Origin: Azolla caroliniana
Taxonomy: Eukaryota > Polypodiophyta
NCBI GenBank assembly: GCA_043228905.1
Contig: JBHGNT010000006.1
Coordinates: 4,960,001-5,024,000 of the forward strand
Direction of reading: 5' to 3'
DNA: 64,000 nt
Shown one piece after another: positions 20,500-31,245 of this stretch (the stretch's first letter is position 1; each line of letters starts with the position of its first letter). The notes beneath the pieces were generated by a model. The model did no database searches, was not told the DNA's origin, and saw nothing but the letters and a program-made list of their open reading frames with translations. The position numbers and the translations under genes are program-made.

Positions 20500-21240
20500 A
20501 TATAAAACCCTAATGTGTAATGTGAGAAAGAGAGTGTATTTAATGTCTAACGATTATCTCAGATCAAATAAAATAAGTTTTCGTAATGTAACATAAGGAA
20601 ATACAAAACTGTCATTCTGAAACTTCAGGAAAACAGAGAATGTAAATGCATTTAATAATGGTTAATATTCATTCTTAGATGCACATTAGAAATCCCAAAT
20701 TTACTTAAATTCAAAACCCTACTTCAACAAGTTGAGAAAAACAGATATATTTCAGTGTATCTGATAAAAAAAACCATGTTTTCATAAATTTAAGGAGATG
20801 CAAAACCTAATTTTGTTCGTTGAGAAAAACAGGGATATTTCATGTGTCAGATCAGAGTAAATATGGCTACATAATTTTACGGAAATGCAAAGTCCTATTT
20901 CTCCAAGCTGAGAAGTGCAGGGAAAATAAAATGCATTTGACCCATAAATCCGCTCTCTTACAATGCAAGAACCTAAATCTGAAACATGGGAAAAACAGAG
21001 GAACTTAATGTGTAAGACTTCACTTTCGGATGCAAATTGAGGAAAGAAAAAATCTAATTCCCAAAAACATGAGAAACAGAACAATTTAACACATAAAAGC
21101 TTCAATTTTTAGATGAAAAGGAAGGAAAATACTTTAATTTTTCAGATTAAGCAAATGCAAAACCCTAAAACTGAAACTTGGAAAAACAAAAACAGAAACC
21201 GAACACCAAATAAATAAATAAATAAGGAAACCCTAATCCC
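20500..21240. repeat. Irregular tandem repeat (about 70-110 bp spacing) with telo-box cores
   Basis: Eight or nine diverged units are built as GGAAATGCAAAACCCTAA, then TCTGAAACTTGAGAAAAACAGAG, then AATTTAATGTGTAAGACTTC. Cores lie at about 20504, 20604, 20712, 20801, 20888, 20966, 21049, 21158 and 21228. On the minus strand the last gives GGATTAGGGTTTCC, a typical plant leader motif, and the DNA beyond it (21250-21400) looks like a 5' UTR. This may be the far end of the SEC15 leader intron (inference). Confidence 0.6.
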
Positions 21241-21249
21241 GCTTCCGAA

Positions 21250-21400
21250 ACAGAGAACAAAACGAAAAGAAAAATCACACAGGATTGGAGGAGTACCAGA
21301 TGAGTTCCAAGGACGGATACTTGGTAGAAGAGTTCCGGTGGAATGGATGGATTCGTGTGAGCGGGAGAAGATAGATCTGTGAGAAAGGTGAAGAGGGTAT
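21250..21400 (-). promoter_or_regulatory. Possible first non-coding exon / 5' leader of SEC15
   Basis: The minus strand is pyrimidine-rich with CTTCTCCCGCTCACACG, CTCTTCTACC and finally GGGATTAGGGTTTCC, as in plant 5' UTRs. If it belongs to SEC15, the leader intron would be about 5 kb and would contain the LTR mosaic. No clear GT donor was picked, so this is tentative. Confidence 0.25.
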
Positions 21401-21419
21401 GTTTTATTATTCTGGAACC

Positions 21420-21657
21420 TTCATCTTCCTATCCATCGCTCTGTCTGTCTCTGTCTGAGGAGATTGTAGGTCTGCGAGTTTCTCTCTCTATCGTGATCCT
21501 CGTCAAGCTGTTTTGGCTCTCTCTCTCTCTCTCTCTGTCTTTAGTTCCCGGTCAAGATTGTCTTCGGGTTTCCCGGTCAAGACAGTCAAGGGTTTCTCTC
21601 TCTAGATAGGAATATTGCTCTCTCTCTCATTAAGTCATATTCATGGTCAAGAGTGTG

Positions 21658-21695
<38 letters not shown>

Positions 21696-21790
21696 AGGTT
21701 GCTCGTCAAGATTGAGACATAGATTGCTCTCAAGTCATGCATTTCTCCCTATCATGCTCTCGGTCAATATTGTGGGTTTCTCACTCTACT
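21420..21790. repeat. CT-rich repeats with GGTCAAGAnTGT units
   Basis: (CT)n tracts at about 21516-21540 and 21660-21692 alternate with four or five diverged copies of GGTCAAGATTGT...GGGTTTCTCTC (about 21549, 21573, 21645, 21705 and 21761). Confidence 0.6.
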
Positions 21791-21799
21791 CCTCCATCT

Positions 21800-23290
21800 T
21801 GGCTTCGGATACTCTCCGCAACTCGCTTAAATGATCAAGACAAGGTATTCTGCCATGACCTATGACAACTCTCTACCCAAAAAAGCCTTGGATCACACCA
21901 TTGTTGTGACTTGCCACAAAGATGGCCCGCTACAAAGATCATTTAATAAGCTTCTCACTAGATGTAAAGAGACTATGGCAGATGGAGATTTACAAGATCC
22001 ATAATGCTTGCAAAGCAATAGGCCAAATTACAATTTCTTCCCACTAAATTGATTGATATAAAGTAGGACGAACACTTTGATTGTGTAGAGTTGAGTTATG
22101 GGAAATGGGCATCTACGTGTCCCATTGTGCTCATAAAGCAATAGGCCAATTCAAAGTTTCCTTCCACCAATTCCACATCGAAGTAGGATCAGCACAACTA
22201 AAAGACTTTCCAAGTTAGCACCCTTAAAAGCATATAAGAAACAACCGTTTTTCCTTCTTATGCAAACATTGCCACTATTTAATGGATGATGGAACAATTT
22301 GATCTGTGATGACTTAGCACGTTTGCCAGAGCTTTCAAAAGCATAGGGTGTTGACCCCTTTATTGTTAAGATATCAAGCTCAACCCCACAAAGCTTGTGT
22401 GAGAGCAAAAACTCCTTTGGGTTGTGTATTTTAGAAGTCTATCATTATAATTTAACATAATAAATCAAAGATGCCCTTGCATTGAGTACAAGTGGATACC
22501 TCAGATATCCCTCTCACTCTCCTTTTGTTACCAGATTGTTCATAACTTCTATATGTGCTTGCATTGTTCATTAAAAACCACCCTCTCTTATACAAAGCAT
22601 TGTTTATTCACGATTTTCAATTTATTTATTCTAAGTATTATTTCTAGTTTCATTTTTCTTTTCGAAAAATATATTCTTCATTAGTAGAATTTTACATACA
22701 TGACGAAATGATTAGGCTAAAAAACATTACAATGGCTCTAGCCATAATGACCTATGAAAACCACAAATAAGGGTAGTGAAAGACCACAAAGGAATGACAT
22801 GAGACATCGTTTATGTATTGAACATAGAATGTCTTCCTTCGATTGAATGTGACCATGTCCTCCAGTTCCATAATGAGAATAGTTTTCCTTGTTTTCCTTT
22901 CACCTATTCTCCACCTTGCAACTCCTGTAATGTCATATGAGGTATGACAAATGATTTGGACCGCTTTGGTTAGTCCACAACTATCCTCTTCCATGTCAAA
23001 TCCGATCATCTCCTTCATCTCCACGACCATCTCCACACCATCAACACTTAGCTTTATCACAACCTCAAGAAGCATTCTTCATGTTTCCACATCAACCATC
23101 TCGGCAGTTATCGCCAAAATCATGTACCTACAACAACAAAATGAATATAGTGTCCTCATATCCTCTTGAAAATATGCTTCGGCCCCCACACCATCATCAC
23201 TCATCCTTATCAAAAAGATAAAATCTGCTTCATTCAATCCACATCAACCATCTTGCCGATTACCACCAAAATCCTGTACAAACAACAACA
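21800..23290. other. Stretch without recognised genes
   Basis: Only short ORFs. Near 22020 and 22140 there is a weak local duplication (GCAATAGGCCAA-TT). A minus-strand frame at 22752-23075 has no recognisable domain; it may belong to the zinc-knuckle fragment that follows. Confidence 0.4.
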
Positions 23291-23298
23291 AAATGAGT

Positions 23299-23688
23299 CT
23301 AAAAAGTTTCCTCATCTGATCGCGTAGGTGGATGGGCTTCAACATTCGGGTGTTGCTTTTGACAATCTTTACCAAAATGACCAAACTGACAACACACAAA
23401 CCATTGATCATGCAAACCTTGATAATGCACATTTTGCACATTTGGAGGTTTATTTATAAGCAAATTAGGTAAAGAAATAGTTGTCGGCAAATGAATAGAT
23501 CTTTGTGTGAGCATCTGGACAGTTATTACCCCACCCACTCTATCTATCCCATAAACATGTCCATCACGCGTAACAATGACTTTACCTAACAATGCCCCAA
23601 TGCGAGGAAGAGCATTCCTCCACTCCTTCCTCAAACTAGAGAATATTGTCGTAAAATCCATACTAGACTCTTGATCCTTCAAAATCAC
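23299..23688 (-). pseudogene. LINE ORF1-like / DUF4283 zinc-knuckle fragment
   Basis: The 129-residue frame has LPRIGALLGKVIVTRDGHVYG, then an acyl-binding-like middle, then HDQWFVCCQFGHFGKDC, a CCHC-type knuckle placed as in plant non-LTR retrotransposon ORF1 proteins (zf-CCHC_4). Nothing resembling a LINE endonuclease or reverse transcriptase is adjacent. It abuts the left end of the gypsy LTR, so the gypsy element may have inserted into or next to it. Moderate confidence in the family, low in completeness. Confidence 0.45.
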
Positions 23689-24116
23689 GTCTACCTTAAC
23701 ATTATGCGACCATTTATGAAAAGAAACCCACGCACGCCTCCTTAATCGCTAATAACCTGGTGACAGACTCCTTATCTGCAAATTCCACATGATAACATCC
23801 TCTAGACATGAATTGAATGTCAAGGATGTTATCCGGTTCCACCGAGATAGTAGCATACAAAATATGTTGGAGTTCCGATCTGTTAGGTCGCAAACCCTGG
23901 ACCTACACTACCAAGTGTCAATACTTGAGAATAGGAGAGAGAAAGATAAGATGACAATAGAAGGTATAGAGAGAGAGCGAGAGAGCGAGAGAGCGAGAGA
24001 CAACACTAGAAATGGAAAGAGAGTTTATATTATAAGAGAGCAAGGATTACAAAGAGTAGGCTAAGGGGTTATAAACTGGTGTTGAACCGAATGAGTTGTG
24101 ATGAATGAATAGACAC

Positions 24117-24156
24117 CTATTTATAGGTCCTTATGGAGTTTTAGAATGTTCTAGAA
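24117..24156 (-). promoter_or_regulatory. Heat-shock-element-like site and TATA box, gypsy 3' LTR
   Basis: The minus strand has CTATAAATAG (24126-24117). GAAtgTTCtaGAA (24144-24156) lies about 18 bp upstream. The more distal element of this LTR is now at 29197-29209, beyond the copia insertion. Confidence 0.55.
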
Positions 24157-24176
24157 TACTTTAGTTATTTATGATA

Positions 24177-24181
24177 TTTAA
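24177..24181. repeat. Target-site duplication of the copia element, left copy
   Basis: TTTAA at 24177-24181 is repeated at 29172-29176, immediately outside the two copia LTR ends. Five bp is the usual copia duplication length. It lies in a TATTTAATATAATC stretch that is continuous in the other gypsy LTR (about 33963-33976), which confirms the insertion point. Confidence 0.9.
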
Positions 24182-24285
24182 TAAAGAAATATGAGAAAGC
24201 ACATTTGTTCAGTAATATACATTGGTAGGAGGGAGAAAAATACAGAGATCTCTTCTATTTACATAACTTTTAAACATTCTCAACA
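24182..24285 (-). repeat. Copia 3' LTR with a 77-bp internal deletion
   Basis: Relative to the 5' LTR it lacks the equivalent of 29074-29150. That segment holds the TATA box and the MYB-type CNGTTR motifs. The deletion ends share AT, so microhomology could explain it. Confidence 0.9.
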
Positions 24286-24292
24286 CTCCCCC

Positions 24293-27200
24293 TCAAGATG
24301 GGCGAAAAATATCCACTAAGCCCATCTTGTCACACAATCTAGTAAGACTTACTGGCCCAAGTCCCTTTGTAAGACAATCTGCTACTTGATGTTCAGTAGA
24401 AACATGACTCAATTTTAATATTCCATTATCAAGCTTTTCCTTGATAAAGAACCTGTCGATTTCGATGTGTTTGGTCCTATCATGGTGTACCGGATTGTTG
24501 GCAATGTTGATTGTTGACTTATTGTCACACCACAACATCATCTGATTTTCTTGATTCACCTTTAGTTCTACTAGGAGAGTTCGCAACCATAACATCTCCA
24601 CAACCCCTATAGCAATAGCTCTATACTCTTCTTAGGCTGTTGACCTTGCTACTACTGACTGTTTCTTACTCTTCCAAGAGACCAGATTGCCTCCAACAAA
24701 CATGCAGTATCCTGATGTGGATTGCCTGTCATCAGCACAACTGGCCCAATTAGAATCACAATAGCCCTCAATGTTAAAATGACCATGTTTTCTGAAGATT
24801 AATCCCTTCCCTGGGCACCTTTGAGATATCTCAGAATATGGTACACTGCATCCATATGATCTTTCCTCGGATCATGCATGTAGCGACTTACCACACTTAC
24901 TGCAAATGAGATATCTGGACGGGTGTGGGTCAAATAAATCAGCCGACCTACCAATCTTTGATACCTTTCACGATCAACATTCTCTCCCGCAAGTTCAGTT
25001 AGCTTGATCTTTTGGTCGATTGGAGAAGCTACAAGCCTACAACCCAACATTCCAGTTTCTTTGAGAAGATCTAGTACATATTTCCGCTGAGATAGAATAA
25101 CTCCTTCTGCTCCACGAGCTACCTCAATTCCAAGAAAGTATCGTAGCAATCCTAGATCCTTCACCTTTACCCAATTGCATCTTCAATTGGGCAATTTCTC
25201 CTTCATCGTTACCCGTGATAATTATATCATCCACATACACATCAAGCAATGTAGTATGCTCCTTGTGTTGTCGAAAGAACACTGTATGGTCTGCATTCAT
25301 CTATTGGTATCCCATACCCACCATAGCCCTTCTTAACCTGTCGAACCAGGCTCGAGGAGATTGCTTCAGTTCATAATGCGACTTCCTAAGTTTGCAAACC
25401 TTACCTATTGTTTGAATTGTACCGAAACCTGGGGGAACATCCATGTACACTTCCTCCATCAACTCTCCATGAAGGAATGCATTTTTTACATCTAATTGAT
25501 GTAATTTCCCGTCCTTATTCACTACTAAGGAAATAAGTGTTCTAACAGTGCTCATCTTCGGGACAGGTGCAAAAGTCTCATCATAGTCAATGCCATATGT
25601 CTGACTATATCCTTTAGCCACCAATCATGCCTTGTATCGATCTATTTTTCCCTCTGGGGTCTGTTTTATTGTAAACACCCATTTGCACCCAACCGCCTTC
25701 TTTCTTGGTGGTAGTGACACAATCTCCCAAGTTTTGTTCTTCTCAAGAGCTCCGAGTTCTTCTTGCATGGCTGCTTTCCATTGTGGATCTTCTTTAGCAA
25801 CCTGCCAACACTTGGGTAAAGTGACAGAGTCTTATGATGCAATGAATGCTCTATGTGTAGCTGATATGTTAGAATAAGAGATAAACTGAGCAATATCATG
25901 AGGAAAACCATAAAGATCAGGAGGAACCCCTGCATTACTGCGAGAGGTCCTCCTAATCTTGATAGGAGAAGGAGAGGAAATCATATCACCTGTGATTTCT
26001 AGGTTCGGGAGTTCTGTAGGTATTTCAGAAGTCGAGGCAGGTCGGGACATGGAACTTGATGGCACATGTGGTGCTGAAGACGTGTTCACATTTATGTCTT
26101 TCTGCCTCCTCTTCCTTGTATACACCTTTAGCTCCCCCTCAGCTTGAGTCCCAACACATATAGGCTCCTCGTCTTCGTTTCCTTCTTCTTCTGTACCTCC
26201 TATGCTCACTTGTTTCTCAGCTGATGTTGGGATCAACAAAGGAATTGATCCTATTTTTAGCAACCTCTCACAATTATCTCCTTCCCTCATATTTTCAGTC
26301 TGAATTAAGTCATCAAAGGGTGAAGTTACCCCTTGTTTATAATATGGCTCTGACTCTCTGAAATGCACATCCGTGCTCACAAATAATCTCTTCTCTACTG
26401 GACTCCAACAAACATAGCCTTTTTGTGTGGTAGAGTATCCCACAAATACACATTTTACAGCTTTAGGATCAAGTTTTCCTACAGATGGTCTACTGTCCTT
26501 TACAAAACACACACATCCAAACACCTTCAAAGGAAGGATTCCAGAGTTATTGCCTTGCAACAACTCACATGGAGACTTCCACTCCAATACTCTAGAGGGC
26601 ATTCTATTGATCAATGTGGCAGCCGTCAAAACTGCCTGTCCCCACAACTGCTTTGGGATATTCATAGAAATCATCATGCTTCTCGTTACCTCTAGAAGAT
26701 GTCTATTTTTCCTCTCTACTACTCCATTTTGTTCGGGTGTATATGGGCATGTAGTTTGATGTTGTATTCCTTGATCTGAGAGGTATGGCCTAAATGTCAT
26801 GTTAGCATACTCTGTTCCATTATCAGACCTCAACACTTTTACTACTACACCATATTGAGTTTGAACTGCTCTATGAAAATCTTTAAAACAAGCAAATACT
26901 TCATTCTTTTTTCTCATCAAATATAACAAGGTCACACGAGAGAAGCAGTCAATGAAAGAGACAAAATATCGATATCCATTAATAGAACTTGTGGGACATG
27001 GTCCCCAAACATCGGAGTGTATTGCATCAAATGCATGGGAACTCCTATGACCTGAACTAGCATATGAACTTTTAGTAAGCTTACCAAATTCACATGCATC
27101 ACAAACAAGTTTTGTTTTATCTGCCTTTTCAAAAAGGTGTGGATACACCTGACTTAACATGCCATAAGAGGCATGTCCCATGCGTTGGTGGTGAAGTATT

Positions 27201-28810
27201 AACAAGTCCTCATAGCTCATTTTAGATCCCCTTACATCTATTCCCTCTACCATAGATGCTAATGCTGAATCCAGCCCTTCACGATCCAAATACCATAGTC
27301 CACTATGCCATGTGCTAGTCCCAAGTCTCCGACCTATCCCTTTCTCTTGGAATATCACCTTGGGAATATCAAAAGAAACAACACATTTTAGTTGGTGTAT
27401 GATAGAACTTATAGATAATAAGTTTACTGGGAAAGAAGGAGCATGCAACACATTAAACAATGTCATAGAGTCGGTACATTTTACTGTACCTATACCCACT
27501 ACAGGTTGTGTAGTACTGTCAGCAATTTGAATGCTTTCTGGCCGCATTGCTAAGTGAGTATACGAGGAGAATTCACTAGCATTACCCGTCACATGCCTAG
27601 ATGCAACAAAATCAATTATCCATTCTGGTGCAGAGGCAAGAGTATTTGTGTTGCTAGTACTTGTGGCCGAATAAGCATAGGTGGCAGTGTTACCTCTTGA
27701 CATGAATGAAGTATCATCTGCGGCTCTTTGATTCCTCCTAAGTATTTCTAAGAGAGCTTGATCCTCTTCAGTGAACACCACCTTAGTTCCTTCCTCTTCT
27801 TTTGCTACCATTAAGTTTGCTTGGTAACCTCCTCTTGCACCTCTTCGGCCCCCTCGACCACGACCTCTAGTTTGTCCACGTCCTCCATATTCTCTCTCCT
27901 TAGATGGTTTAGGGCAAGCATTCTTGAAATGACCAGCTTCATCACAATTATAGCATTTTCGATTTTCACTTCCGCTTGAATTTAACACCATTAGTGCCGA
28001 TCGCACCCCTGGAAGTCCGGTAGTGTCAGAGAACAGCTTCATTCTACTCTCCTCTTGTATCATAGTCGTGATTGCCTCATCAAGTGTAGGAATTTTAGCC
28101 TTGGCTAGAAGAACTGCCCTTCTTTGATCAAATGACGGGTTGAGATGTTTCAAAAATTGCATAGTTCTTCTTTGAGCAGAAATTTCCTTGCTCTTACACT
28201 GAGGATCATTGCACACTGTCACATGCGAGAAATGATCGTATTCTGCCCATAGGCGCTCCAGCTCTATGGCATATTCATGAATCATCCTATCTCCTTGGCA
28301 AACAACATCTATCTCCTGCTCGATTTGAAATACTCTCATGTTGTTTCCCCTCCCTACATACGTCTTTTGCAATTTCTCCCATATCTCCTTCACACTTAAA
28401 ATTCCATCAACTGTTGTGGCAATTGATGGAATCATGGAGTTGAGAAGCCACATGTACAATGACATGTGGGTAGCTCTCCATGCTTTCCATTCATTGCTCG
28501 TTTTGATAGGAGGCTCTTTCTCTTCTCCCGTAAGGTAGCCGTCAAGGCTTCTCCCTGCCAAGGCACCTATAATCCGACGCGACCAGCTCAAGTATGTGGC
28601 TGGTCCATCGAGTTTGAACTCAATTGGGAGGAGTTCAAGTCGGGGTGGTGGTTGTATTCCTGTCACACCTCCAGATGCTACAATCTCAGGTTGTTTCATG
28701 TATTTCACCAATGTTTTCACCTCATCTTCGTTCAATTTTGAGAACACATCATCCATCTTGTCAAGTTGGCCTATCTTTGCTTTCCTCTTCTGACTTTTTT
28801 CCCAAGTCAC
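24293..28810 (-). pseudogene. Copia gag-pol polyprotein, broken
   Basis: The first 992 codons (25832-28810) are open. Gag is followed by a CCHC knuckle (CYNCDEAGHFKNAC, about residue 287), protease, then integrase with HH-CC (HHQRMGH...CDAC) and an intact D-D-E set (HSDVWGP, RSDNGTEY, EQNGVVERKN). After the frame ends, the reverse transcriptase continues in pieces. QLDVKNAFLHG is in 25301-25624, the YVDD catalytic motif near 25220-25240, and DLGLLRYFLGIEVARG plus LTHTRPDISFAVSVVSRYM in 24799-25164. RNase H (LWCDNKSTINIANNP...KHIEIDRFFIKE) is in 24293-24601. Breaks seen: a TGA where Arg is expected near 25626-25628, a frameshift near 25170, and a TAA in the RNase H start near 24634. The protease motif reads D-F-V where copia has D-S-G. 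Confidence 0.92.
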
Positions 28811-28978
28811 CTCTCAATCACATAGCAATGCCATCCCAAATGAAACAAAACAAAAAATCCCCCTTTCCTCTCTTGAATGCTAGGACAGTGTTGTTCCAAT
28901 CACTGTCATACCAGCAGAAGGGTAGATCTAGGGTTCTGCAGAGGACAGATCTAGGGTTTTGCAGAGGGGCGGATCTAT

Positions 28979-28990
28979 GCTCTGATACCA
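28979..28990 (-). other. Copia primer-binding site
   Basis: TGGTATCAGAGC on the minus strand, complementary to the 3' end of initiator tRNA-Met, immediately downstream of the 5' LTR. Confidence 0.92.
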
Positions 28991-29171
28991 TAAAGAAATA
29001 TGAGAAAGCACATTTGTTCAGTAATATACATTGGTAGGAGGGAGAAAAATACAGAGATCTCTTCTATTTACATGAGGAGAAAGTCCCTCTTTATAAAGGC
29101 CAAGATTTGGCCGTTGGGCTAACTAGCTGTTGAAACTAACTAGCCGTTATAACTTTTAAACATTCTCAACA
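28991..29171 (-). repeat. Copia 5' LTR with TATA box and MYB-like sites
   Basis: 181 bp. The minus strand has CTTTATAAAGAGGG (TATA box, about 29086-29099). Read on the plus strand, the upstream part holds three CNGTTR cores, CCGTTG, CTGTTG and CCGTTA (about 29111, 29127 and 29144), within repeated CTAACTAGC text. Such motifs bind plant MYB factors in stress-induced copia promoters; binding here is inference. Confidence 0.88.
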
Positions 29172-29350
29172 TTTAATATAATCATGGAATATCCTAGAAT
29201 GTTCTAGAATACTCTAAATATCTTGTAATAACTAATAATACATTTATTATACCTATACATCATATATGTTATTATAATGGTTAAAGGTCTAACATATACA
29301 CCAAGACGTCTTGGGATCAAACCCTTGTAAGGCCAAAATGTATGTCTTCA
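29172..29350 (-). repeat. Upstream half of the gypsy 3' LTR, displaced by copia
   Basis: It matches 33966-34160 of the 5' LTR in order. It contains the distal heat-shock-like element GAAtgTTCtaGAA at 29197-29209 and ends TGTCTTCA beside the polypurine tract. Confidence 0.85.
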
Positions 29351-29773
29351 TGAAATTATCCCCCCTTTTCGACGATGAGTTCCACGAGTCGGAAGACAAG
29401 ATTTCGGACTTGGCTTATGGGGATATTTGTTGTGAAACGCAGCAACCATTTCGGAGGCATTAGCAAGATTCTTGAGAGGTTCCCATGTTTGATCATTAGG
29501 TGTATAACCTAACCCGTCAACCAAATAATACAGTTTGTTGTGAACGATCTTGGAGTCGAGAATGGCAACAACGTCATATTCGGAGCCATCCGAAACTTCA
29601 ATTGGAGGTGGGGGAGATGTAAGACAGCCTAGAATAGAGCTGGTTGTGTACGGCTCCAAAAGTGAAACATGGAAGACCGGGTGAAAATGCATATGAGGGG
29701 GAAGATCAAGGTGAAATGCCACATCATTGATCTTACCAGATGTCACATATGGGCCAAAATGTTGATAATCCAA
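29351..29773 (-). pseudogene. Gypsy integrase C-terminus and chromodomain
   Basis: The frame reads GPYVTSGKINDVAFHLDLPPHMHFHPVFHVSLLEPY, the usual integrase C-terminal GKxx..LxLP..H.VFHVS module, then a chromodomain (YDVVAILDSKIVHNKLYYLV, GLGYTPNDQTWEPLKNL). The aromatic and WEP residues of the fold are present. Chromodomains direct chromoviruses to histone-marked chromatin. The frame is offset from the integrase core, with a break near 29770. Confidence 0.85.
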
Positions 29774-30720
29774 TTTACAGCAAGATCGGTTGTTTTAATG
29801 CGACCTTGTAAAATCCATACTCGATCTCCCACTTGAAACGTAGTCGATGAATCACGTTGATGATAGTCGACAACCTTCTTTTGAGTGTTTTGAGCATCAC
29901 ATAAATGGTGCAAAAGGATATCTTGAACTTCTTGGAGTCGGGTGAGCCGATCTTCAACAATCGGGTTTGTGGGGAGTTTGGGATGTTCAAGCATAGTCCA
30001 ACGAGGATGGTACCCAATATTTGCAAAAAATGGGGCATATCCAATAGAAGAATGTTCTGAGTTGTTGTAATCAGATTCCGCCAAATGTAATAGATCAACC
30101 CAATCATCTTGTTGATAGTTGACAAAACAACGAAGATATTGTTCTACTATTTGGTTGGTGCACTTAGTATGTCTGTTAGTTTCTAGATGGTAGCTAGAAG
30201 AGAGTTTGCAAGAAGTATGTAAGAGTTTGAACATGTGCCGCCAAAATTTTGAGATGAACTGGGGACCCCGAACACTAATAATATCATCAGGAAGACCATG
30301 ATGCCGAAACACCTCTCGCATGAGTAACTCGGCTGTCTCTTGGCTCGTAATGGCCTTTGTGTAGGGAAGAAAATGTGCCATCTTGGTAAAACGATCTACT
30401 ACCATGAGGATAGAATCAAAACCCTTGGAAGGTGGTAGATCTGTAATGAAGTCCAATGATATAGATTTCCATGGACTCTCAGAAATAGGCATTGGCTGTA
30501 ATAAGCCATATGGATGATGTCGAGTTTTTTTGGATCGGCAACATGCATCACACCTACGAACATAATATGTAACAAAATGGCGAAGTCGTGGCCACCAATA
30601 CCTTCGAGAAATTAACGCCAAAGTCTTGTGGATGCTGAAATGTCAAGCCATTGGTGTGTCATGACATTGTTGCAAGACTTGGAGTCAAGAAGGACCATCA
30701 GGCACATATAAGAGATTTTG
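29743..30720 (-). pseudogene. Gypsy integrase core with substituted catalytic residues
   Basis: It contains the zinc-binding HH-CC region (HDTPMAWHFSIHKT, RRCDACCRSK; the first His part lies in another frame at about 30620-30680) and the core with LDFITDLPPSKGFDSILMVV. At the second acidic position the family motif D-R-G is V-R-G (ISVRGPQF). At the glutamate position the family's T-E-R-T-N is T-K-C-T-N. The first Asp is kept. With two of three catalytic acids lost, strand transfer by this copy is not expected. Confidence 0.85.
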
Positions 30721-30899
30721 TCGAAAAAGTAAACCATCATACCAATTGAACGGGTTGTAGTCTCGACGAGGATTTTGAGATTGTGAACAAGAAGCACGAT
30801 CTGGGATAATATGGTTCAGAATATCTTGGGTGAATTCATCAGTCTCAATATGCTCCTGAATGGAGTCTAGAAGACTTGAATCCCCAGGTGTGTCTATAG

Positions 30900-31245
30900 C
30901 ATGAAATGCCATTAATCGTAGACGGTCAGGACCCAAGAGGATTTGATTCTGACTTTCAAATGCGGCCTCTCCTGGTTCAAGTTCCATATACGAACGCCGA
31001 GATAAAGCATCTGCTTTTCGTTGTTGCGTCCCAGGGCGATCTAAAATTACGATATCAAAACGAGTTAAGAATTGAGCCCAATGAGCTTGTCAACAACTCA
31101 AGACTCGAGCACTTTGGAAGTACGTTAGATTTTTGTGATCATTATAGACAACGATTTGTTGAGATGAACCCTCCAAAAAATGACACCATTGTTGAAAAGA
31201 ATCCACAATGGCAAGAAGCTCTTTGTCGTGAATCTCATAGCTGAT
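30900..31245 (-). pseudogene. Gypsy RNase H remnant fused onto truncated reverse transcriptase
   Basis: SYEIHDKELLAIVDSF and VVYNDHKNLTYF are the C-terminal half of gypsy RNase H, followed by AHWAQFLTRFDI and RKADALSRR-like text. The N-terminal half, with the first catalytic Asp, and the end of RT are missing: EKCSFDQ (about 31250) joins straight to SYEIHDKE. I estimate about 130-150 residues lost. Confidence 0.8.

Larger units (their letters stand above)
24182..29171 (-). mobile_element. Ty1/copia retrotransposon (4,990 bp) nested in the gypsy 3' LTR
   Basis: The 5' LTR is 28991-29171 (181 bp) and the 3' LTR is 24182-24285 (104 bp); on the minus strand both begin TGTTGAGAATG and end TTTCTTTA. 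A primer-binding site complementary to initiator tRNA-Met, TGGTATCAGAGC, directly follows the 5' LTR (28990-28979). A polypurine tract, TGAGGGGGAG, directly precedes the 3' LTR (24295-24286). A 5-bp TTTAA duplication flanks the element. The LTRs are identical over shared positions apart from a 77-bp gap in the 3' LTR, so insertion looks recent. Even so, the coding region carries stops and a frameshift. Confidence 0.95.

Noticed and set aside
22752-23075. 107-codon minus ORF as a gene
   Set aside because: No domain is recognised, there is no splice support, and the neighbourhood is repeat-derived.
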